Assembly (NCBI GenBank): GCA_030686995.1
Contig: CM060703.1
Location: 7,546,597-7,610,596, forward strand
Length of the DNA stretch: 64,000 bases
Origin: Artemisia argyi
Taxonomy: Eukaryota; Streptophyta; Magnoliopsida; Asterales; Asteraceae
Reading direction: 5' to 3'
Shown here in pieces: positions 35,178 through 47,683 of the stretch. The position numbers were made by a program, and so were the translations under genes. Position 1 is the first letter of the stretch. Each line of letters opens with the position of its first letter. The notes under the pieces were generated by a model that did no database searches, was not told the origin of the DNA, and worked only from the letters and a program-made list of their open reading frames with translations.

Positions 35178-37154
35178 ATGATTAAACATGGGTTTCTGAA
35201 TTACAAGAACAAGAACACTTCGGATGGTTCTACTAGCTTGATGGGTGCTGCCTCTAAGGGTAGTGATGTTGTTGGGGATTCGGTTTCTGCACCAAGTACA
35301 ACCATGTTACAAGATGATGGTAATTCTCAAGGAGGTTCGATTGAGGTGGAAAAGGTTGGTCTAGGTGATGATGTCTCATCACCTCTACGTGAGTTAGGAG
35401 AGAAAGTGGAGCCGATTCCACTTACGAAAGACACATCACATGGTGACGACTTGGAGCCGGCTACAAGTGCTGATACGGTGAAGCACTTGCTATCTAATGC
35501 GCATAAGAATTTTGATGAAGCCATGAATAATATTCAATGTTATATTGTTGCTAATAAGGCTTCCTCTTCTGATTTGCACAATTCGAGTGGTATTGGGCAG
35601 AATTCGAATGCTTCTGGTCCTAATGCTTCTAAGGATGATACTATTAGTGGTACTGGAGTGAAGTCGATTTCCTACGCGGGTGCTACTTCTAATGAACCTC
35701 AGAAACACGTGTCTAATTTTCGGAGGTTGGAATGTTGCAATAAGAAGGATGATGTTGACCTTTCAGTTCCATTGAAAGTAGTAGAAGAGGTAAACACGAG
35801 GTTTGAGAATACTCTCTACGGTTATTTCCTTGGCCAACGCCTTGCTTTTCCTGTTGTTGATTACTATGTACGCAATGCATGGGCTAAGTTTGGTGTGCAA
35901 AAGGTAATGATGAATGCAAAGGGGTTCTTCTTCTTTAAGTTCAATTCGAAGAAAGGGGTTGATGATGTGCTTGAAAACGGTCCTTGGTTGATCAGAAATG
36001 TTCCTATTATTCTTAAACCATGGACTTTAAACACTAATCTACTTAAAGAGGATTTGACTAACATCTCGGTGTGGGTTAAATTCCATGATGTCCCCCTTGC
36101 AATGTTTTCTGATGATGGCCTCAGTCTTCTTGTCACACTGATTGGCACACCCAAAAGGTTAGATGCTTTTACAAGCCAAATGTGCAAGGAATCGTGGGGC
36201 CGTAGTAGTTTTGCTAGATGCATGATAGAAGTGAAGTCGGATGAGGTGCTTCGGGATTGCCTCACTGTTGAGATACCATTACTTGATGGTTCGGGCTCAA
36301 CTATTGAGAAGATACGGGTTGAATACGAGTGGTAACCACCTCGTTGTCACAAGTGTAAGATATTTGGTCATACTCTGAATGTCTGTCCTAAAGTTGTTAT
36401 ACCTCCTGTTCCTACTAAGCCTGTTACTGATAGTTTCAAGACTGTCAATAATAGGAAGAAAGGAAAACAAGGTGGTCCTACAATTCCGGGTAAAGGAGGG
36501 TTTACTAAACCTGTTGTGGGTAAGCAGTTTCAGTATCAACCAAAAAAGACTCCTCCTGAACCTAAGAAGGTTGATGGCACTAAGAAGAAGACTTCTAATT
36601 TGGCTAGTTCTAGTGGAACAACGATTTCTACATCTAACCAATTTGATGCTCTTAATATGGATGATACGGATGCGTTTGGTATTCCTACTTATGACACCAA
36701 CAAGGATGTGGATGTTGGATGTACAATGGAAGTTAATGAGGATGAGTCGGTTAAGACTGGTACTACATCACAAGAACCGCTTGTGAGTGAGTCAATGGGA
36801 ACTAAGAAAGTTGGTTCTACTCCTATAGTTGAGAAAATTAGTAAGCTTGAAAAGCTACTTATTGATGGGAAAGCTACTCTTGTGGATGATGAAGGTCATC
36901 CTATTCCGTCTACCTCTGTCACTAAGAGGGCTAACCTATTTTCTAAGGTGGGTGAGGTTGTGGTTTCTGATAGTGAGGAGGAGGAGGTTCTTAACACGTT
37001 CGATGAATTAGCAAATCTTTTTGGTGGTGGTCATGAGCGTGATGATGAGTTTGATGACTATGATAATTACTCGAAGCAAATTTATGATCTTCCAGGGGAA
37101 TTGGATGCTCTTAATGCCATTTATGGCTTTAATCTCCAAGGTCGTAGGAAGTAG
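35178..37154 (+). pseudogene. ORF1-type DUF4283/CCHC protein, copy F, one stop
   Basis: ATG at 35178 (MIKHGFLNYKNKN). The frame is continuous to NLQGRRK at 37154 except for one TAA at 36333-36335, directly before the knuckle, where sister copies have Gln (YEWQPPRC). N-terminal 165 residues Ser/Asp-rich; DUF4283 at about 200-360; knuckle [14 protein letters not shown]; basic KKKGKQGG-like region; acidic C-terminus. Without readthrough, a 385-residue protein with DUF4283 but no knuckle would result. Confidence 0.85.
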
Positions 37155-37187
37155 TTTGTATTTTGTCAGAGTCTTTCAATATCATGT

Positions 37188-38598
37188 TGATGAGGCGAAA
37201 AATGAACCGTTTTTAGGAGGTCATTTAAGCCCGAATTCGAATTTATTTGATCAAATATTGCCCTAAATCGTTCCTTTTGTGATTTTAGGTACTTTGGGAG
37301 AGAAACCTGGAAAAGGAAGCAATTCGGACGTTTTTGGAGCATAAAAGTGAAGAAAACGCCAAAGTCTTAATTTTCCTTGCTGGGAACAGTAGGTGACGGC
37401 GTCAAGAAGAAAATCTTGACGGCGTCAAGAGTAATTTCCATGACGACCCAGTACAGAATTGACGGCGTCACAAGGTAGGGCGTCAAGAGTAAATGCATGA
37501 CGGCCTGGAAACACATAACACTTGACGGCGTCAGATCTGGATCAAGGCAGTCTGAGGAGTATTTTGGAGGCGAGATGACGGCATCACAAATTTGTTCTTG
37601 ACGCCGTCAGACCCTATTTCCTATATATAGTTTTCTAATTTTCACATAAAAAGAGAGAAGTTTTGGAGAAACCCTATGTACGAACTTGGTACGAATTTTA
37701 CAGGTTTTTCAAGGGTTCTTAGCCCTTGATACCTTTCATGTGTAATAGAGATAAGTATTCTTTTAATTCAATCAATATGTCTATGTGTTGGTTGTCTATA
37801 TCTTGTTCTTGTCTTAATTCCATCATGCTAGGCTAGATCTATCTTGTGTTTGCTTAGATCTAATGAAACCTAGATGTTAATTATGTGTTGATTGCTTGTT
37901 TATGGTTGTATTGGAAGAATGAATTCGATGTTAGGCTTAAGAAAACTGGCAGATCTCCAAATGGTAACATGCTTGAACGTCTTAGGAAACATGAACTGAC
38001 GTGCACTAGGTTTTATTGGTTGTATTTAATGCATGAGTAAATTCTAATGATCCCATGTTAGGAGCTTCTTAGCCGGCTCGACATAGGAGTGAAGTAGGCA
38101 CTCATAGGATTGGGGAATTAAGTGCGTCACCCCACGAATGGTATTAAGGAATACAATCCGTTATCCACGCAACTATAACAAGTAATTAACGTGTAAAAGA
38201 TATCTAGGGAGTAGTGAAATCTAAGTAAACACATTTTCTCCACTTATTGCTCACAACCTTAGTATAATTTAGTTTATTTTCATTTTTAGTATTTTATTTT
38301 GATTGCATCTTTAGTATTGGGTTAGTTGACTAGCAACTAATTCCGCCCAAATCCTTCAAACCCGAGATTTTTACTTGCTTTCAAAAAAATATAAAAAAAT
38401 ACAAAAATAATCAACTCTCATCTTTAGAACTAGTATTTAGGTTTTCTAATCCTAGTGACACTATTCCTAGCTGAACGATCAATCCCCCGGTACTTGTCAC
38501 TATACTATACTACAACGATCAGGTACACTGCCTGGTGGGGGTTGTAAGCTTCTCAAGATCCCTTGAGAGGTAAAGCCTGGTGCGATTCCCACGTATCA
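37188..38598 (+). repeat. 5' LTR of element 2
   Basis: 1411 bp. Palindromes TGACGGCGTCA at 37394-37404, 37417-37427, 37460-37470 and 37523-37533, TGACGGCATCA at 37576-37586 and TGACGCCGTCA at 37599-37609, then CTATATATAG at 37621-37630. It has one more 23-bp palindrome unit than the 3' LTR. Confidence 0.9.
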
Positions 38599-38761
38599 AG
38601 TTTTTGGCGCCGCAGCCCGGGGAATAGTTATTGTTTAGGTTGAATTTGATTTTTATTAGGTCTACTCATTAGATTCCTATCAAGTGAGATTTTTTCTTTT
38701 TACTTTGTAGCTTTCTCGTAGTCTATCTTTTCTTTGTGATTTTGTATGTAATTTGCTTCAA

Positions 38762-39466
38762 ATGGACACTTCACTTAGACTTCTAAGATTGCAATATATG
38801 GTTGAGTGGCTAGAACACCATGAAGTGCAAAATACCTCATTTAGAGACACCTATGAATCATATGAGCCTTCACCTAGGATAGATTCTTATGAACAACCTC
38901 CATGTTTAGGATCTCGTTTTAGTGAGGCTAATAGAAAAAGCAGCCTAGTTTGCCAAGGAAATATGGATAGAGCCGTATCAATAAACCATAAGTTGGATGA
39001 AGCACTAGGTTTGTTATTATCACTACCTAAGGATATAGGTGATCGTGACACGTGGAATGATGAGGTAAATAACATAAGCCTACAAAATACTCAACCATCA
39101 TTTGAGGCACACACACCGCCCGTGACTTACCCGGAGGAAGTAGAAGAAACTTTAGGAATTCCGATGGAGGTAGAACCCTTGGACCAGGCACCACTTGAGG
39201 ATATAGGTTTGAATACTTGTAGTGATAACCTTACTCCTAGTTCTAAGGAATTTCCTAGTGTTGATGAACCAGAACCTCAATCTTTACACACCTTTCCATC
39301 CTTAGATATATTTCTAGGAGACAAAAGAGGAACCAACCCACCCATCAACCAATATTATCCGGGTAGTTTTAGGATGAAGGAAGCCATTCACTCACCCCCT
39401 TCACCTCACGTGGCATATTCACACCCTAAGGGTGTGTATCGCTACTTCCACCCGCACTTAATTTAA
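38762..39466 (+). CDS. uncharacterised ORF replacing gag in LTR element 2
   Basis: 234 codons from the first ATG (MDTSLRLLRLQYMVEWLEHH), uninterrupted. An acidic, Pro/Ser-rich protein: early Tyr/Glu segment (YESYEPSPRIDSYEQPP), middle VEETLGIPMEVEPLDQAPLED, then SLDIFLGDKRGTNPPINQYY, SFRMKEAIHSPPSPHVAYSH and the end PKGVYRYFHPHLI. No zinc finger, gag, protease or RT motif recognised. Its position (164 bp after the LTR, at the place of gag in element 1) argues that the element itself expresses it. The C-terminal half reads like a conserved domain, but I cannot name it. An intact frame in an element lacking everything else suggests a role or recent movement. Confidence 0.6.
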   Translation: MDTSLRLLRLQYMVEWLEHHEVQNTSFRDTYESYEPSPRIDSYEQPPCLGSRFSEANRKSSLVCQGNMDRAVSINHKLDEALGLLLSLPKDIGDRDTWNDEVNNISLQNTQPSFEAHTPPVTYPEEVEETLGIPMEVEPLDQAPLEDIGLNTCSDNLTPSSKEFPSVDEPEPQSLHTFPSLDIFLGDKRGTNPPINQYYPGSFRMKEAIHSPPSPHVAYSHPKGVYRYFHPHLI

Positions 39467-41377
39467 AGTGTAGGGAAAACCTCCCCTATTTCTATTAAAT
39501 AAGGGTAGAGTCAGGCTCGTGACTCGAACAAAAACAAGCGCTTCTTGGGAGGCAACCCATGTTTTGTGTGTTTTTTATTTGTTTGTTTGTTTGTTTATTT
39601 GGTTTTATTTGTTTCCGTATGCATGCTTTATTTTTATTGTTTGTGGCTCATGTTTCAAAGTAAATTGTGAAAATGCTTTATTTTGTTTTTAACTTCGTCT
39701 TAATTGCATATAAAGGTATTTTGCAAAAGCTAAGTGTAAGGGGAGACCTAAATTTGTTTATAAGAACGAAATTGAGCATGAACCACAACAATAATAAATG
39801 GACATGTGTATTAGTACTTGTTAGAGTCAAATGCTTGTATCGAGTCATAATGATGTTTTGCAGGATTTTCCAAGAAGTAGGACGAAGTTTTTCCAGAAAT
39901 TTTCCGGAAACTTAACATAAGAATTTTTGCAGGTCACTTCTAACGGCTTCACGAGTTTGCTCTTGACGGCGTTATGTGTAAAATTCTTGAAATTTTCCTA
40001 GTTTTGTTTATACCGGAGTCTTAAAGTTTTTGTTAATTCTTTAGTTTTATAAACTCCAGGAAATCTGCAAACATTCATTCCACAAGCATTATATCTTTAA
40101 TTGTTTTGTTTTTATTCCTAAGTCTGGAATTACATCTAGTTGTGAGTTATCTTTGTTCGGATTGATGCGTTGGGTTTTTGTGATTATTTTCTCATGTTTA
40201 ACAGGTTATATATGACAAGAAGATGATTTATATTTCTGGAAGGGAAGCTTTGATTGTTTATTTTCTTGGAGGAAGATCTAACCTGGCAACCTTATTATCC
40301 ATACCGAGCGAATCAGGGGAGTATTTGATTTCATTCTTTTTACTTTTTCACTTTTACATTCTTTACTTGAACATTGGCGACAATGTTCATCTTAAGTGTA
40401 AGGGGAGGGTAAAATGATGATACCTTACATGTACACTTTCGCTTGAGTTTGTTTTGTTTAATGGTAGATGTGTAATAAAACTATGAGAAATACCTGTTAG
40501 TGCAATTTTAGCGCCAAATTTAAAATTTTTTACAACATTTAGGAGTGAAACTTTAGCCATAGCAAGCGTCTCATGGATAGGAGATTGTATGACTAGCACA
40601 AAACCGTATATCCAGAAAAATTTTCCACCCAAATATGTGAGGTTCGCCTTTAGATTTGATAGGAAAAGCATTTATTATTAGTGCTTATGAGTGTACCGGT
40701 AGCATTTAGATTCTAGAACTTGCGTTAGTGATGCATCCCGAGACCGCTAATGAGACTACATTCGTGTAGTAGGATTTACTACATGATAAGAGGCATTAGG
40801 ATCACCCTTGTGTTAAACCTGTATCAAAATTACTTGACCATTTAAGTCATATTACTTGGCCAGTTAAGTCAATTAATTTTTCCCACACCCTTAGCGTTGT
40901 ACTCATTTTAGTACACGATACCCCTAGTACACACCTCCGAGCCTATCTTTTCGTTTCTAACTTTAAGCATTTTACTTAAAGGAAGAATTTGTTACACCCC
41001 ACTTAAATGTACAACCAAATCGCCTTAGCCTTCCGTGTATGCGCTCATTTTTAGTGCATTATTGTTATTTGTTTAAACCCTAAGTTAACTTTCTAATTGA
41101 TTACATGGTTGCTAAGTCGAGTCATATCCTTGTACATATTATTTTGGGACGATTGGGACTCATGGGTAAAGTACTTGTTTTATGGAGTAATGGGGAAGAA
41201 CATCATTTATTACCCCCATATGCACGTTAATCTTAAAAGTACTCCAAGTGTTTTGATTTTCTTAATTCGAGTCAATAGATTAGTTTATTGTAAAGTATGT
41301 AAAAATTCAAGTGTAAGGGAAACGTTCATTCCCTATGATGTATTATTTTGGATGGTAGGGTAAGAGTGTATGCAAAA

Positions 41378-41428
<51 letters not shown>

Positions 41429-41978
41429 ATACGGACTACCATCACTTTTTATTCTATGTTCATTTTATGTTTTTGTTATTTTTCATTTATTAGCTTAAGT
41501 CGAGTCTAGTCTTGGCTTAGCAACGCCATATTGTACATGTAATTAACCAAGATTGTTAACTCGCCACCAGTAAAAACTTCCTTTATCCAACAAAACCGTG
41601 TATTTCATATCCCTACACCTAACGTTACAACCCTTTAAAAGACCTCTTTGATAGTTTATCCTAGGTGCTTACGCCATGTGGTGGAGGTTTGATCCTTTCC
41701 CAAGCCTATGGTAATCTATTTTGCTATGACAGGTAGTGAGAGATATCTTCCGTTTCCATATTGTAATTTATACTTTATTACACCCGAGAGATGTGAGTAT
41801 CTAAACACTATTTGTGAGGTGCTTGTGTATGACCTCCGTGCTTGTCTTTGGTCTTTAGTGGAACGATTATTTGTTGTAATTACTTTTATATTAGTGTTAA
41901 ATGACCCCTAACTTGTATTTTGATTAGAATAAAAGCGCATTTACTTGAGGACAAGCAAATCTAAAGTGTAAGGGTATA
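39467..41978 (+). repeat. 3' non-coding interior of element 2
   Basis: Homologous to 11757-14357. Contains CTTGGGAGGCAACCCATG (about 39544), purine motifs AGTGTAAGGG near 39733, 40393, 41309 and 41964, the conserved small ORF and an A-rich run at 41374-41427. Confidence 0.75.
40223..40417 (+). CDS. conserved small ORF in LTR element interior, copy 2
   Basis: 64 codons starting MIYISGREALIVYFLGGRS, matching 12561-12689 in element 1; here the frame extends further to LNIGDNVHLKCKGRVK. The final part overlaps a purine motif. Function unknown; may be a relic. Confidence 0.4.
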   Translation: MIYISGREALIVYFLGGRSNLATLLSIPSESGEYLISFFLLFHFYILYLNIGDNVHLKCKGRVK

Positions 41979-43367
41979 TGATGAGGCGAAAAATAAACCG
42001 TTTTTAGGGGGTCATTTAAGCCCGAATTCGACTTTATTTGATCAAATATTGCCCTAAATCATTCCTTTTGTGATTTTAGGTACCTTGGGAGAGAAATCTG
42101 GAAAAGGAAGCAATTCGGACGTTTTTGGAGCATAAAAGTGAAGAAAACGCCAAAGTCTTAATTTTCCTTGCTGGGAACAGTAGGTGACGGCGTCAAGAGT
42201 AATTTCCATGACGACCCAGTACAGAATTGACGGCGTCACAAGGTAGGGCGTCAAGAGTAAAATGCATGACGGCCTGGAAACACATAACACTTGACGGCGT
42301 CAGATCTGGATCAAGGCAGTCCGAGGAGTATTTTGGCGGCGAGATGACGGCGTCACAAATTTGTTCTTGACGCCGTCAGACCCTATTTCCTATATATAGT
42401 TTTCTAATTTTCACATTAAAAGAGAGAAGTTTTGGAGAAACCCTATGTACGAACTTGGTACTAATTTTACAGGTTTTTCAAGGGTTCTTAGCCCTTGATA
42501 CCTTTCATGTGTAATTGAGATAAGTATTCTTTTAATTCAATCAATATGTCTATGTGTTGGTTGTCTATATCTTGTTCTTGTCTTAATTCCATCATGCTAG
42601 GCTAGATCTATCTTGTGTTTGCTTAGATCTAATGAAACCTAGATGTTAATTATGTGTTGATTGCTTGTTTATGGTTGTATTGGATGAATGAATTCGATGT
42701 TAGGCTTAAGAAAACTGGCAGATCTCCAAATGGTAACATGCTTGAACGTCTTAGGAAACATGAACTGACGTGCACTAGGTTTTATTGGTTGTATTTAATG
42801 TATGAGTAAATTCTAATGATCCCATGTTAGGAGCTTCTTAGCCGGCTCGACATAGGAGTGAAGTAGGCACTCATAGGATTGGGGAATTAAGTGAGCCACC
42901 CCATGAATGGTATTAAGGAATACAATCCGTCATCCACGCAACTATAACAAGTAATTAACGTGTAAAAGATATCTAGGGAGTAGTGAAATCTAAGTAAACA
43001 CATTTTCTCCACTTATTGCTCACAACCTTAGTATAATTTAGTTTATTTTCATTTTTAGTATTTTATTTTGATTGCATCTTTAGTATTGGGTTAGTTGACT
43101 AGCAACTAATTCCGCCCAAATCCTTCAAACCCGAGATTTTTACTTGCTTTCAAAAAAATATTAAAAAATACAAAAATAATCATCTCTCATCTTTAGAACT
43201 AGTATTTAGGTTTTCTAATCCTAGCGACACTATTCCTAGCTGAACGATCAATCCCCCGGTACTTGTCACTATACTATACTACAACGATCAGATACACTGC
43301 CTGGTGGGGGTTGTAAGCTTCTCAAGATCCCTTGAGAGGTAAAGCCTGGTGCGATTCCCACGTATCA
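41979..43367 (+). repeat. 3' LTR of element 2
   Basis: 1389 bp, same ends as the 5' LTR. One 23-bp TGACGGCGTCA-bearing unit is missing and there is a one-base gain elsewhere, accounting for the 22-bp length difference. Confidence 0.9.
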
Positions 43368-43530
43368 CATGTGGTAGTGGTTTTGTTCTCTTGTTTAGAA
43401 AATAAGAAGTATCTTGTTATGTAAGCTTCTCGCCTATGTAACGGGCTGAGATATGGGATCCACCCATATCCGTTGTACTTAAACGCTTTTTTGGAGTAAT
43501 ATATTTACCGGGTCGCTGACCTTTTACCCA

Positions 43531-45336
43531 AAATTGTAAAGAAACTTAGGAAAAAACAAACCTTGATATACTAAATGATATATCACAAAATAACAAAGTT
43601 AAAGAATGAAAACCATTGAACTGAAATTGATTCGCTAATCATATGTGGTAAAGAATGGTGTACATGCATATAAATTGAGTACATGCTATATTTTATTTTT
43701 TTCGGAATGGCCGTTTAATTAAGAATCCTAGCAAGGAATTAGACTAAAAATCAAAAATGGGTTAAGGGAAAGAGCGTTACATAAATCAGTTACTCGCTTT
43801 ATCCACAAGAAATATGATTTCCAAAACCAATTAGAGATACAATGTTACAGTCCCGGGTCTGGATCAATTCTGGGGTTAAGGGCTTGATAGAGAGAACCCA
43901 ATGATCTCTTAGATAAGCTCAATTGACTTTTACTTTCTGACTCTTTATTGAATGAAATACGTTAAACAATTCTGTTTTATCCTAACTAAAACAATACAAA
44001 CTGAGAATAAGCATCCTAATGAAATCTGTAATTCATGCTAGTAACATTACATCCCCATTAAGGAAGTACTTATCCTCGAGAACTAAGGAAAAGATGAGAC
44101 CCTTCAAGTGACTCTGGATCAGTTATAGTCGCGTACTGGTGACTAAGTTACTAGGTGATTGATAATAGAAAAATCAACAACATCAGAAGCAGCATAAACA
44201 AAAACCTCAAAATAAGCAACATTTAAAGCTCTTTGAGAATGTTGATCTTTGAGAATGTTGATAAGTCGTGTCAAGAAAGTAAACATTACTTCAAGTGTAG
44301 CTGGTCACCGGCGTTTCAAAGACCAAGATAAAACTCTTGGTTTTAAAAAGCGCATCATTGCGCAAATTGCATGCACCATTGTATTGTATTAATTTAAAGT
44401 TTTGCATCATGGTGCCTAATGCAAGGCCATCTCAGATTACGTTCGCATTGGATCTCAATTTACCGTATTTGTGTAATGGTCGCAATCGTCGCAGTCTAGA
44501 ATTTAGGTCAATTTGCCACAATTAAACCATTAAAGAAATCTGGATATTTTAATTGGTTTTTAAAGATAAAACTTGTTAGGTCATATCATAGAGACGCATG
44601 TCTTTCTATTGGTTCAAGAGAAATATCACTCAAGACATCTTCGATAACTTGGCAGGTAAACTCTAAACTTACCACTCTGCAAAATTCATGAAGCCTCATA
44701 AATCACTAGATTTCTACGGTTATCGATTACTTGGCCATCGTTTAAAACAAATAACCATAGTAATTTATTTTTTGGTTAAAGCCGGTATAAACTTTGAAAT
44801 AATATAATAAAAATATGTAGTTATTGTCTAAATGTAACAATTATCGTGATGACATTGTTTGACCGTATTAACGTTGCCCACTTAATGGAAATTAATGAAT
44901 GGGGAAAGCAAAATGTTGGTATATGCCTCAACATTCCCAGGTTAGCTGTTTCTTGAAAGGGATATGATGGAATTGAGTTGAATATTCAGCCATCATTGCG
45001 TACGTCATCAACCAAAACTGTGACCAATCATTTTAGAATAACTGTGACACCGGCCCTACAATTTCGAAAGTGCAACGCGCAGTCTTCTAGGGAACTATGG
45101 TGTGCAAGTACGTAGTGTCGATCCCAGCTAGCATGAGACACGCAAAACTTAGAAAGTGCTGTCGCAGACTCTTCAAAGATGATATTTGCAAACTAAAGTT
45201 CCACACAAGAAGTGTGCCCGCACTTTGGAAATTGTAAAGTCTGCATGTCTAATTTGGCCAAACAATAATTAACGTTTACCCACATTTCTTAAAAGTTACT
45301 ATCACCAAACAGTTGGTAATTAGTAGGCTTAATGAG
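43531..45336 (+). repeat. unit 3, blocks e, f and a
   Basis: Backbone without the LTR insertions of units 1 and 4; gives the empty site aaataaccatagtaattta for the LTR-like insert. A duplicated gagaatgttgatctttga stretch lies near 44231-44256. No gene. Confidence 0.7.
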
Positions 45337-47363
45337 GTTTTGGTGAGTTGAGTACACCCTCAACGATGAACCCAAGTAGTGTTAGTTTGAATGTGGATGA
45401 TGCTCCTGATTGTTCTATGAATGGTACTCAGAAAGTGGAGCCGATTCCACTTACGAATGATACATCACATGGTGACGACTTGGAGCCGGTTACAAGTGCT
45501 GATGTGAAGCACTTGCTATCTAATGCGCATAAGAATTTTGATGAAGCCATGACTAATATTCAACGGGGATTGTTGCTAATAAGGCTTTCTCTTCAAGTGG
45601 TACTGGGCATAATTCTAATTCGAAAGTTTCTGGTCCTAATGCTTCTAAGGATGATACTACTAGTGGAGTGAAGTCGGTTTCTTACGTGGTTGCTACTTCT
45701 AATGAACCTCAGAAACATGTATCTAATTTTCGGAGGTTGGAATGTAGCAAAAAGAAGGATGAAGTTGACCTTTCAGTTCCATTGAAAGTAGTGGAAGAGG
45801 TAAACACGAGGTTTGAGAATACCCTCTACGGTTATTTCCTTGGCCAACGCCTGGCTTTTCCTGTTGTTGATTACTATGTACGCAATGCACGGACTAAGTT
45901 TGGTGTGCAAAAGGTTATGATGAATGCAAAGGGATTCTTCTTCTTTAAGTTCAATTCGAAGAAAGGTGTTGATGATGTGCTTGAAAACGGTCCTTGGCTG
46001 ATTAGAAATGTTCCTATTATTCTTAAACCATGGACTTTGAACACTAATCTACTTAAAGAGGATTTGACTAACATCCCGGTGTGGGTTAAATTCCATGATG
46101 TTCCCCTTGCAATGTTTTCTGATGATGGCCTCAGTCTTCTTGCCACACTGATTGGCACGCCCAAAAGGTTAGATGCTTTTACAAGCCAAATGTGTAAGGA
46201 ATCGTGGGGCCGTAGTAGTTTTGCAAGATGCATGATAGAAGTGAGATCGGATGAGGTGCTTCGGGACAGCCTCACTGTTGAGATACCATTACTTGATGGT
46301 ACGGGTTCGACTATTGAGAAGATACGGGTTGAATACGAGTGGCAACCACCTCGTTGTGACAAGTGTAAGATATTTGGTCATACTCTGGCTGATTTTCCTA
46401 CAGTTGTTATACCTCCTGTTCAGCCTACTAAGCCTGTTAATGATAGTTTCAAGACTGTCAATCACAAGAAGAAGGGAAAGCAAGGAGGTTCTACAATTCC
46501 GGGTCAAGGGGGGTTTACTAAACCTGTTGTGGGTAAGCAGTTTCAATATCAACCCAAAAAGACTCCTCCTGAACCTAAGAAAGCTGGTGGCACTAAGAAA
46601 AAGACTTCGGATGTGGCTAGTTCTAGTGGTACTAAGATTTCTACATCTAACCAATTTGATGCTCCTTATATGGATGATACGGATACGTTTGGTATTCCTA
46701 CTTATGACACCAACAAGGATGTGGATGCTGGCCGTACAATGGAAGTTAATGAGGATGAGTCGGTTAAGACTGGTACTACATCACAAGAACCGCTTGTGAG
46801 TGATTCAATGGGAACTAAGGAAGTTGGTTCTACTCCTATAGTTGATAAAATTAGTAAGCTTGAAAAGCTACTTATCGATGGGAAAGCTACTCTTGTGGAT
46901 GATGAAGGTCATCCTATTCCGTCCGCCTCTGCCACTAAGAGAGCTAACCCATTTTCCAAGGTGGGTGAGGTTGTGGTTTCTGATAGTGAGGAGGAGGAGG
47001 TTCTTAACACGTTCGACGAATCAGCTAACCTTTTTGGTGGAGGTCATGAACGTGAAGATGAGCTTGATGACTATGATGATTACTCGAAGCAAATTTACGA
47101 TCTTCCAGGGGAATTGGATGCTCTTAATGCCATTTATGGCTTTAATCTCCAAGGTCGTAGGAAGTAGTTTATATGTTTGTCCGAGTCTTTCAATATTATG
47201 TGGTAGTGGTTTTGTTTTCTTGTCTAGAAAATAGGAAGTATCTTGTTATGTAAGCTTTTCGCCTATGTAACGGGCTGAGATATGGGATTCACTCATATCC
47301 GTTGTACTTAAATGTTTTTTGGAGTAATATATTTACCGGGTCGTTGACCTTTTACCCAAAAAA
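45337..47363 (+). mobile_element. ORF1-only retroposon, copy I, 5'-truncated
   Basis: Flanked by a perfect 16-bp repeat TAGTAGGCTTAATGAG (45321-45336, 47364-47379). Begins inside the N-terminal codons (GELSTPSTMNPSS), ends with stem-loop and short A-tail. The repeat is EXO promoter sequence, so the element sits immediately upstream of the EXO gene 2 promoter. Confidence 0.9.
45348..47167 (+). pseudogene. ORF1-type DUF4283/CCHC protein, copy I
   Basis: Two overlapping frames: 45348-45671 (N-terminal) and 45668-47167 (499 codons from DUF4283 to NLQGRRK). A frameshift near 45570 separates them. The knuckle reads [14 protein letters not shown]: the last Cys is Phe, as in copy H. The remaining DUF4283 domain and the acidic tail are open. 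Confidence 0.85.
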
Positions 47364-47683
47364 TAGTAGGCTTAATGAGAAGGAAGGTTCTTTTGTTGAA
47401 TCCATTTCATACTTCCACTTTGACTTCGAATTTTTTATAGAGAAAATAAATATATATGTGCCATGCATTTATTTATTCACGATAAAATTATGAATCGCAC
47501 AATACCTTTCTAGACAGGTTTATTCCATCCTATAGGGCAAAACGAGTATTTCACTCGAATGAACAGCTGTAACATGCACTGTTTGATAACCACAATTTTG
47601 AAGGTATAAATACTACACTCTTCACAATTAGTATCACCATCAACTCATCAACTATTTCTTCAATCACTAATACTTCACAAAAA
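47364..47683 (+). promoter_or_regulatory. EXORDIUM gene 2 promoter
   Basis: Same elements as before 20914, with TATAAATA at 47605-47612, 72 bp before the ATG. Retroposon copy I ends at the upstream edge, leaving about 300 bp of ancestral promoter. Confidence 0.7.

Larger units (their letters stand above)
37188..43367 (+). mobile_element. RT-less Ty3-gypsy element 2 with a replaced coding region
   Basis: Perfect structure: 5-bp duplication catgt (37183-37187, 43368-43372), LTRs 37188-38598 and 41979-43367, TG...CA ends, the same PBS-like site as element 1 just after the 5' LTR, and AAAGTGTAAGGG just before the 3' LTR. LTRs and the last 2.5 kb of the interior match element 1, but gag/protease is absent; an unrelated intact ORF (38762-39466) stands in its place. 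No RT or integrase. Nested in the 3' UTR of copy F, so younger than it. Confidence 0.9.
34775..43530 (+). mobile_element. ORF1-only retroposon, copy F, host of LTR element 2
   Basis: Leader from 34775, gene 35178-37154, 3' UTR split at 37187 by LTR element 2 and completed at 43373-43530. Flanks gctaaccc and aaattgtaaag join into the uninterrupted unit-2 sequence gctaacccaaattgtaac, so the borders are exact, yet no long target duplication is present and the tail has only a few A residues. Either blunt integration or loss of the duplication. Confidence 0.75.
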
